A DNA stretch of 64,000 nucleotides, from assembly GCF_027579695.1 (NCBI RefSeq), contig NC_083587.1, positions 44,507,732 through 44,571,731 of the forward strand, given 5' to 3'. Positions 10,501-21,711 of the stretch are shown in pieces; the first letter of the stretch is position 1, and every line of letters begins with the position of its first letter. This DNA is from Neoarius graeffei. Taxonomy: Eukaryota > Chordata > Actinopteri > Siluriformes > Ariidae. Position numbers and translations under genes: made by a program. The notes under the pieces are model-generated. The model ran no database searches and had not been told where the DNA came from. It saw only the letters and a program-made list of their open reading frames with translations.

Positions 10501-13500
10501 TATATCCTCGTAGCTTCAGTAGATCTAGAGATTTAGTCGATTTAGTAAATCCCAAACGCTGTGAAACACGCCAGCCATCTATGGTGAGAAGTGCGGCTGT
10601 AGTTGAGAAACTCATTTCTCCCGCTTCCAACTAACTCCGTGACCCATACCAAAATAACAATGTCACGCTCATCACTTAAGGATGATTTATGCCAAGTTTC
10701 ACGGAAAAATACAGCGAAATAAACTCGCTAGAAGCATTTTTCAAAATCCCAAACATTATGAAACATTTCTTGTAGGGTTTCAGGTTACAGATTTCGAGAA
10801 GAGAAATTGCGGCGCAAAAGTTTGCCACTAAACTCGTGAAAATACTCCATCCTAGCGAGTTTCACAACCAAACTAGGCTACGTGACAGTCCGTGACCACC
10901 CAGGAATGTTCTAGAAGGTACGCTTCTAGGCGCGTGCGATCGAGAAAGATGCCACGTGAAGGTAGTAAAGGTAGTATTTCCACTGTCTTATGACGTTTTT
11001 GCTTGTTTTAGCGCGATAAACAATGCATTATGGGTAATCATTAAAATGCTGATTTCAAGGTTAAAATGGGTAAAAACAACTCATTTATATAGATATTGTA
11101 AAAATTGTGCCTAATAGTTATTTCAGTACATAAAATCAAAATCTGAATTTTTAATTTTTTTCCCTATGTTACACCATTGTGCATCTATAGCATGCTACTC
11201 ATCTGTTATTTTATAGTTTTGATGTCTTCAGTACTGTCCTACAATGTAGAAAATAATCAAAATACAGAAAAGCCTATGAATGAGTGGGGTGTACAAACTT
11301 TTGACTGGTACTGCATATTTTAACTCGTCAGACATTATTACATTTTGTGGATTTCCTAGCTAGAAAGTCTTGCACTGGTTATCATGCCTGTGAAGATATT
11401 TGCTGTTAACTGCTTTAGCATTTTGGGTTTATGGTCACAGCAAGTTTTAGTATAAAGCAGTGGTGTCCAATCTCATCCATAAACGGCTGGTACGATTGCA
11501 CGATTTTTTTTCCAATCAAACAGGAACCACACCCACAAGTCCACTGAAAACCAAGATCAACTGATTCAAATCGGCAGAATGGTTCCAGTTTGGTTGAAAT
11601 GAAAACTTGGAGCCCATTGCAGATGATATTTGATGCACCCAGTATAAAGACATTGACCTTTCAGAAGTACTTACAGTATGTAAGGTTGAACAATATTCTG
11701 TGGCCTCATTCCCACCTGACTCATATGCGATGATTCGGACAGTGAGTTGATCCACCACTTCTCTGTCCATCGTTGCTTTGGTTTTCAACTCTCCAGTTTC
11801 AGCATTTAAGTCCAGCCAGCCATGCTCATCTCCCTCCAGTTTAAACCTAACACACAAGGCCCACAAACATTTTCTAGTCCATAACTGTACTGTGTCTCTT
11901 CCAAACAATAAGCATGGCAAACAGCAGGCACAAAGCCGTGCCTGTTGTTAGACATCTCGTTCATTCAAATCAAACATTTATAGTTCCGTTCTTTGTCCCT
12001 TCATGTGATTTTTACTATTGTTGGACAATCTTTGCTTAATCTATTTAATTCTGGTTTCTCTTCCAAAGGCATTTTGAAAAATCAGTGACTGACTAATTCT
12101 GTGTCCGAAATCAGTCACTACTCGCTACAGAGTGGACTATATAGTGAGTTTGCCATTTTGTAGTGCTGTCCGAATGTATAGTGAGAATTATTACACCCTA
12201 TATAACGGACTCATAGTATCCCACAATGCATCGTGAAAAGTAGTGTACAACCGATGGTCACTAACCAAGGAATATATACCATCATGCATTGCGGTCGCTG
12301 CACTGCTGAAAGAAAAATGGCAGATGACAGAGAGGAGCACCCGGTGTTGCGGGTGAATGGACAGAGGAAGAAACACATTATAAATGGACATTCAAGTACA
12401 ATTAAAAATAATAAAAGAATAGAAAATAAGCTAAAATAGAATAAGACAGATAAAATACAAGAATAAAAGTTACAGTGCAGAGCGAGGAATTAATCAAAAG
12501 CCTCAAATTTGATTTAATAAAAGGCAGCAGCAAAGAAGAAAGAAAGTATTCAGCCTTGATTTAAAAGAACTGAAAGATGCAGCAGACACAAAGTAATTTG
12601 TATTTATCAATGTGGGAAATGCGCTCAGTATAATATGGATTTATCACAAAAAATACATGCATGTATTTATTATTTTGAAAACCCACCAGCTGACTGATCT
12701 GGCACGTTTTAACTGTGTGACAGCAATGACGTAAATAATGGCACGGCGGAATAGTGTCCGGAAGTGTTTTTTCATTTTACCAATGAGCTCACTATATAGT
12801 CCTCTATATCGAATTCCCTAGATAGGGAGTAGTGAATGAGTGAGTGATTTCGGACACAGCATAAATAATCCACCTTTATGCTTATGTTGGATTCCATGAT
12901 GTGCACCTTCTGAATGTGTAAAATGTGTATGTTTCTTATGACCATTGGTGGTCATGGTATTGTTCTCAATTCCATAAATCCACTTTAAGCAACTTTTTAA
13001 CTGCAAGTAAGATGATACAAAGCGTATCCCAAAAGGTGAGTCTTATTTTCTTCCTTGAAAGTGAGAGAAGCCTTAGCCCTGCGTGCTCATTTATACCAAC
13101 CGAGACCATGCAGTCAATGGATAGTCATTATGTCATAACATAGACTTGTTATAAAACTGTAAAACATGATTCTCTTTACACCACTGCTGCATTAACCTGT
13201 ATTCTAATGACCAGGTCTATAGTGCTCAGTCGAGAGCGCTTAATTTGTTTGTACTTAATTATATTCATACTTAATATTATTCTCTAGTTACAGTATATGT
13301 GCACTAATGTTGAATGTTGAGCACCTGAGCTAGCCAAAAAAATTTATGATGCACAAAAATTTAATTGAATGGGGTTATTACATGATTTTGTGTCCCTCTG
13401 GGTCTTTAGCATCGGCTGTCAAGATGGTGGTTCCTACAGTGACGTTTTCTGGAATGTTGACATTCATAATATCTAGGGTGAACACTGGAGGCTCATCGAC

Positions 13501-16500
13501 ATCGACCAGCTCAATGGCAACGACCGCGGTGGAACGATCGTCGTAGTTCACCCCCTCGATTAGTGGCTCAGGATTACGAGCATCAATCTGAAGATTATAG
13601 GTGGACTGAGTCTCATAATCCAACGGCTACAAAATAAACATGGAGAGAGATGTAAATGAAATTGACAAAGAGAAGTCAAAAGGTATATGGAGAACAAAAA
13701 AAACCCAGGACAAATAATTCAAGCAGAGACTGGTAAGGATAGTCATCATCCACATCCTTGAGTTTATGTGATCCATCTTCCTACCCGTGCTATGTAGATT
13801 CTGCCCTCTCCAGTGGCATCATCAACTTCGATGGCGAATACGTTGTCCGGATCACCTGCAGTGATGTGGTAGTCCACCTTCGAGCTGCCTGTCCCTGGGT
13901 CATCAGCATCCGTAGCCTTGATAGTTAGCAGAGTGTCCCCGATTTCAGCTAATTCTGGAACACTGTATCTCCCATACTGCACCAGGGTGAACAAGCACAG
14001 CCAATAAGAGCAGACACAATACATCAACTAAAATAAAAAACAATCAAGAATGTAATGCTGCTTACATCATTCTTCTCAAAGATGGGGATCTCGTTATTGA
14101 GGTCAATGATGTTGATGACAACATTACACACTGTGCTGTGAGCTAGATAGAAACAAAAGTAGTTAGTAAAAACTGACTTTTTTTTTTTTTAAATCCAATA
14201 CCCCATATCAGTATTGAGCCAATAACAGCAAAATAATGATGGATCAGATATTGGAGAAAACATACCAGATATCAGATCTTGTAACAAACGGTGAAGGTTG
14301 TAAATGGATTTGGAAACAATATTTATTTTTGGAACTGAAAATATTTACATTCATTCTATCCACATTCATTGGATATGGGCAATGGCGTGCTCTGATTGGC
14401 TACTCTACTATTAGGATATCAGCTCATATACCATGAGTAGAGAAAAACAAAATGGCAGAGCGTGTTGCTGAACCAACCGAGGATGAAATAAAAACTCTAC
14501 TTGAAAATAAAAACCCCAAAAATACAAAGAAAAGCAACAAAATATGGAATAAAAGTATTTGATAGTAAGAACATATCTTTTTTATTGTTCAAGAATTATC
14601 ATCACATTTTTCACAACTTGCTCCTGTCATTTCGCCTGTTTGTCAAATGGAAATTATTTTGTCGGAAGTTTTGTATAAAGTTTTTATTTATCGAATTTGC
14701 AAAATAAAAATGCTATGTTTCTCAAAGTCCAGTGAATGTGGATAGAATAAAACAGTTATTCCACTCAATCTCATCGTACACGGTTTATAGCCGACTCGGC
14801 GCTACATGCCTCATCGACTATCAGATCATGTATGACTTGATTTCGTGAAATAACTGTTAAATAAAGAGACCTGACTTTTTTGTTAGGATTAATTGTTTTA
14901 TATTTATACTTTATTATCTTTGCAATATTTACGATAAGAGATTTTGTGTGTGCAGTGCTTCAGTTAAAAAAGAGAACATTATAAACTTAGTAGCTTTTAA
15001 AGAAAACATTATTGGATGGGACCTGGCGACTTGTCCAGGGTGTACCCCGCCTTTCGCCCGTAGTCAGCTGGGATAGGCTCCAGCTTGCCTGCGACCCTGT
15101 AGAAGGATAACGCGGCTAGAGATAATGAGATGAGATGAGTATTGGATGGGACCTGGCGACTTGTCCAGGGTGTACCCCGCCTTTCGCCCGTAGTCAGCTG
15201 GGATAGGCTCCAGCTTGCCTGCGACCCTGTAGAAGGATAACGTGGCTAGAGATGATGAGATGAGATGAGTATTGGATGGTATCGGTATCGGCTGATACTC
15301 AAGGTTTCAGCATCAGAAAATTGATATTGTGCCATCTCTACATTTAACACTTTACACTTACAAGTGACACAATTAATAAAATATTCTTTACTTCTGTAAT
15401 CAGCTACAACTTTAACACAGACCGCATAGTTAGCTATACATTTGACCTTTTGACAGAGAGATAACTGAAAACTTGTTGAAGACTGAGCCCTTGTCACTCG
15501 GGTTTCATGTCATTTGTTTATGTTGGAGATTTACTCATGCCTTCAGAAGCTTCATTCCGCAACTATAGATATAATACTTGATGTAACTGTCAGGCTTGTA
15601 GTACTCGAGTCCGACTCGTACCCTAATGTTAAGGACTCATGACTTGACTTGAGCACTGATGACTCGGACTCGTGCATTAACTGCATTAGGACTCGTAAAT
15701 TGGAGACGTGGACTTGGATTTTTTCTTTATATTTTGTAAAATGGCATAATTTGGCATAAGATATTTATATCTACATTAATTTTTATACTAATTTTGTGCA
15801 AAAGAATGCACATTCACCTGTTCATACATCATGTTCAGGAACAAACTAACGTTAATGGCGTTAAAATGCCTGGAGAGAAGCCTCTAGGATTGTCCGCTTT
15901 GCTTATACAGACTTCTCGTGCAGTGGGAAAAAATGCACTGCTATGTGTTCCGTATGTAGAAGAACTATCGAGGAGACGACGGGGACAACCTTGAACTTCA
16001 ATCGTCATTTGGTAAGACCACATCAAGAGAAGTAAGTGATACGCTATGTTCATTGCTCTGTTGATAGCGGGACTTGCTTGTTGAGCGATGAACTAGCTAG
16101 TGTTAACCCTCTGTCATGTTATTTGCCCTGTTGATAGTGGGCGGGGCTTGCTGAGCAATGAACAAATTTTTTATCTGTAGCCTATGAACTAAAATGGGGC
16201 AGTCGAGCAGTAACGTTAGTCCAGCACAGTAGCAGAGACGCTTTCACATAAAGGCAGCAACAGCCATCGTCAAATGGTGCGGTTGGAGTCTTGTTCTCGG
16301 GCTCGACTCGAAATTTTCTTTAATGACTATTGGACTTCACTCGGACTTGAACACTGGGGACTCGAGACTGGACTCGGACTCAAGGTTTAGTGACTCAACT
16401 ACAACACTGGTAAATGTGGATCTATGGCATTTTTCTATAAATAATCTATAGGCCACCACTGGAGAAGTAATATTACCTCACCTCCATCTGTAACTGAAAC

Positions 16501-19500
16501 CTTAAGATGATATTTCGGCACATCCTTCCTACGGAAGTTATGGTTGGCCACTTGGATCGTTCCACGTGTTTCGTCAATGAAGAACATTCCGTCAGATGGA
16601 TTGGTGGGACTCTGGCTCAAAATCGAGTACACCAGCAGTGAGTTCCGTTGCTCGTCGGCATCATGAACCTTTAGATCTCCGACACGGCTACCTAAGGAGC
16701 CGACAACACAAACACTGATTAAGAGAAAATTCAAAAAATAAGAATGATAGAGTAATTTTTCTTGGAAAGGAACAATGCTGTCAATATTTATTGTAGTTTC
16801 TATAGTTTTATGAGTATGTATCTTACCAATTTTCTCATTCTCCTGCACCTCCAACACCATTTCAGCTTCGGTACACTCAGGAGGGTTATCATTCACATCT
16901 CCCACCTCAACATGGATCTCCATAGGAGATTCGAGCTCGACGCCTTGCTCATCCACAGCCAAGACTACCAGGGTGTACTAATGCACACACAAACACATAG
17001 CGACATGATAGAGCTTTTACACCAGCAACTCTGTACTGACAAGTCACATTTCAGAGTGAAATTATTGCAAATATTGCAAGAGATAGTAGTCTTAATTTCT
17101 GAAAAGTGTATACTATATGACCAGTTTACTGTCATTTAGCACAAAAGTCTTTTAGCACAAATCTAAAGTCATTTCACACAAGTTCGAAGAACATTTAATC
17201 TTTATAATAAATACCTACTGATCATGTTTAAAGATGTTCGGTAGATTTTTTTTTAATGGAAGTTGCTGAGATTACAATTGAATACGTGTGATTGTATTTC
17301 GCCACTCCGCCATCTTGAAACCACCATGTTTGATGCCACCCGTATGTTAGTCATAGTATGGCCATTTCCATTAAACCAAAAAGAAGGACACACTGCAAAA
17401 TTCAGTGAAGCCAAGACAAAAACGGAAAAATAATCCCAAACCCATAACACATCATGAGACTCTGATGCACATTTTTGATACTTTTGGTCTTTCCTGTCAC
17501 CCCTTTTGCTATGAATGAGTCAGTGTAGCTCTTGGTCAATATGTACTCCAAAGTCAACACTCCTGTATGACTGGTGATGTTTGACTGCATAATAAACTTT
17601 ACAAAGCGCCGCAGCGGAGATTTTGTCATCTTTAGGTGACGAAACTTCATGGAAAAATGATGAAAGTGAAGAGATGCCTGCGCTCTGACTGTTGCCTTTG
17701 TGCTCGTCTGTGCTAGCATGATGGTCGATTGAACCTTTCCCTTTACTGCTTACATCCACATCACAACGACACAACGTACAGCAAGTTATCCTTTCTGCTT
17801 TTTGTGATGAATTGATCATCTTTTATCCATTCAGAATAAAATGAACTTTCTCTTTAAGGTATTTTTGCTACATTAGAAAGATTTGTTAGATCAAAACTTT
17901 TTAAAAATGTATAATTAGACTAAGTGTATGTATTAATATCATTACTCATTTATTTTTTGTTCAGGCCTATTTATTATGTATCATTAGAGGAAGTATAAAA
18001 TAGAGATGATTTCAAAACGAGGACAAATGAGCATCAGGCTCAAAGCTGCGCCGGTAGACGGATATGTTACGCTTAAACGTAGACTGCTTTTCAGATTTTT
18101 CAAGTGTAGGTCATAAAAAGAATTTTCCCTGACACCCAATTATTTTTGTTTAGTGGACCGAAAGCTACTGAATTCGAATCACAGACTTCCAATTTTATTA
18201 GGTTTCTTTAAAAATAGAACGATTAATGAATTTAAGGCCACATGGCCCTAAATTCTCCGCTATTTTTTCCTGCTTCACCATGATGCAATACAAGATACTA
18301 CGGTATGTCATGCATGACGTGGTGGGCTTTCCCCGTTCGCACAAGGCATTGTGGGATACAAATTTGAAACAGAAGAGAAAAATGGAGGACGCGAGTGTGC
18401 GAATGAAACGTGAAAGACTGACTACAGTAAGAGAAAGCGAGAAGAAAAGACGTTATGTTGTGAAGGAAAGGAAACTCAGGACCAAATTAATAAGTATCGG
18501 CGGTCAGTGAGCACCTCAGTGTGATCAGCTGTTCGTTTAGCGACAGAATGATGGAACTGTCAGTGCACGGTCAAGGTAAACCTGTAGATGCGCACACGGA
18601 TTTCGTCTGTCTGCTTGACTACAGGAAGCAAGCGATTTTATGCACATTATTTGCCCAGGAATCCACTCAAATTAAATAACTTCCCAGCCACAGAATGGCC
18701 TGGGTTTTTTTAAAGATATTACAGAAATATATATCACAAAGACCAAATTTCAGAGGGAACTAAATTTCACCGATTTTATGAAATTGAAAGGCCGTCTAGT
18801 TTTAAGAAAGCAAGAAATTGCACTAATTAACTTTAGACGAGGCACCTGTTAATTGAAAAGCATTCCAGGTGACTACCTCATGAAGCTGGTTAAGATAATG
18901 CCAATTGTGTTCAAAGCATCATCAAGGGAAATGGTGGGTATTTTGAAGAATTTAAAATATGAAACATATCTTCTTTTTTTAAACACTTTTTGTTTGCCAC
19001 ATAATTCCATACATGTTATTTCATAATTTTGATGTTTTCAGTATTGTTCTACAATGTAGAAAATAGTCAAAATACAGCAAAACCTATGAATGAGCAGGTG
19101 TCCAAACATTTGACTGGTTTTATATATATTAGTGCTGTCAAGCGATTAAAATATTTAATCGCGATTAATGTCGCGACTGTCATAGTTAACTCGCGATTAA
19201 TCGCAATTTAATCGCACATTTTTGTCACATGAAAAACCATTGTAATTCTCTTATCAGCATAAAAAAGTGAATGGGCTTGCTCACCGTTCGAACTACGGGG
19301 GTACTCGGGGGATCTGAGATCCCCTGAAACAGACATGAGATCCCTTGAAAACATGATTTGGGAAATGTTGGGGGGTCTCTAAAATATTGGCAAAATGATG
19401 TTTATTGACATAGCAATCGTGTGTAACGGGAAGCATTTGCATATCCGAAGTGAGTGCGCGATGGAGAGCCGCGCTCTGAGACAAGCGCAAGCACCCCCCC

Positions 19501-21428
19501 CAAGGGAAAAAAGGGACCCCCCGAAAATATCGGCATAGTTCGAACACTGGTTGTACCAATGTTTTTTTTTTTTTACTGCAGAGCATAACACGTCTTGTCA
19601 CAGCCACTGCAAAGTGGGGCTGGAGCCGCCGATGGGAAAACGAAACCTAAGCCGAGCACCGTGGCTCTTCGGGGGAGGGCAGAGGACTCTGGCTGTGTGG
19701 GGCGTGGCATCATGTCACAGAGCGTTAATCTCGCGATAAAAAAATTATCGCCGTTAAAATTGAGTCAAGTTAACGCGTTAATAACGCGACATTTTTGACA
19801 GCACTAATATATATACACACACAAAGTGGGGCAAAAAAGTATTTAGTCAGCCACCAATTGTGCAAGTTCTCCCACTTAAAAAGATGAGTGAGGCCTGTAA
19901 TTTTCATCATAGGTACACTTCAACTATGAGAGACAGAATGGGGGGAAAGAATCCAGGAAATCACATTGTAGGATTTTTAATTAATTAATTGGTAAATTCC
20001 TCGGTAAAATAAGTATTTGGTCACCTACAAACAAGCAAGATTTCTGGCTCTCACAGACCTGTAACAACTTCTTTAAGAGGCTCCTCTGTCCTCCACTCGT
20101 TACCTGTATTAATGGCACCTGTTTGAACTCATTATCAGTATAAAAGACACCTGTCCACAACCTCAAACAGTCACACTCCAAACTCCACTATGGCCAAGAC
20201 CAAAGAGCTGTCAAAGGACACCAGAAACAAAATTGTAGACCTGCATCAGGCTGGGAAGACTGAATCTGCAATAGGTAAGCAGCTTGGTGTGAAGAAATCA
20301 ACTGTGGGAGCAATTATTAGAAAATGGAAGACATACAAGACCACTGATAATCTCCCTCGATCTGGGGCTCCACGCAAGATCTCACCCCGTGGGGTCAAAA
20401 TGATCACAAGAACGGTGAGCAAAAATCCCAGAACCACACGGGGGGACCTAGTGAATGACCTGCAGAGAGCTGGGACCAAAGTAACAAAGGCTACCATCAG
20501 TAACACACTACGCCGCCAGGGACTCAAATCCTGCAGTGCCAGACGTGTCCCCCTGCTTAAGCCAGTACATGTCCAGGCCCGTCTGAAGTTTGCTAGAGAG
20601 CATTTGGATGATCCAGAAGAGGATTGGGAGAATGTCATATGGTCAGATGAAACCAAAATTGAACTTTTTGGTAAAAACTCAACTTGTCGTGTTTGGAGGA
20701 GAAAGAATGCTGAGTTGCATCCAAAGAACACCATACCTACTGTGAAGCACGGGGTGGAAACATCATGCTTTGGGGCTGTTTTTCTGCAAAGGGACCAGGA
20801 CGACTGATCCGTGTAAAGGAAAGAATGAATGGGCCGTGTATCGTGAGATTTTGAGTGAAAACCACCTTCCATCAGCAAGGGCATTGAAGATGAAACATGG
20901 CTGGGTCTTTCAGCATGACAATGATCCCAAACACACCGCCCGGGCAACGAAGGAGTGGCTTCGTAAGAAGCATTTAAAGGTCCTGGAGTGGCCTAGCCAG
21001 TCTCCAGATCTCAACCCCATAGAAAATCTTTGGAGGGAGTTGAAAGTCCGTGTTGCCCAGTGACAGCCCCAAAACATCACTGCTCTAGAGGAGATCTGCA
21101 TGGAGGAATGGGCCAAAATACCAGCAACAGTGTGTGAAAACCTTGTGAAGACTTACAGAAAACGTTTGACCTCTGTCATTGCCAACAAAGGGTATATAAC
21201 AAAGTATTGAGATGAACTTTTGTTATTGACCAAATACTTATTTTCCACCATAATTTGCAAATAAATTCTTTAAAAATCAGACAGACAATGTGATTGTCTG
21301 GATTTTTTTTTCTCATTCTGTCTCTCATAGTTGAAGTGTACCAATGATGAAAATTACAGGCCTCTCTCATCTTTTTAAGTGGGAGAACTTGCACAATTGG
21401 TGACTGACTAAATACTTTTTTGCCCCAC

Positions 21429-21511
<83 letters not shown>

Positions 21512-21669
21512 GTGTGTGTGTACAGATTTACCCCATCCTTGGTCTCTCTGTCCAGCGGCTCAGTGACGAAGATATTTCCATCTTCATCGATAGTGAAAGG
21601 AAAGGGAACCTCTCTCTCCTTCTGCACCAGTCTGTACAGTGCATTGGGGTCATTGGCACGTACCTAAAA

Positions 21670-21711
<42 letters not shown>

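Larger units (their letters stand above)
9144..11313. mobile_element. non-autonomous Tc1-like element with two nested insertions
   Basis: Outer ends CAGTACCAATCAAAAGTTTG and its inverted partner at 11294-11313 lie at TA dinucleotides, typical of Tc1-type elements. Two segments interrupt it (9331-9704 and 9986-11203); the remaining sequence matches the half copy at 18823-19121. No transposase remains. Confidence 0.8.

Noticed and set aside
20246-20947. 233-codon minus-strand open frame
   Set aside because: Antisense shadow of a Tc1 transposase whose plus-strand frame has the catalytic blocks.
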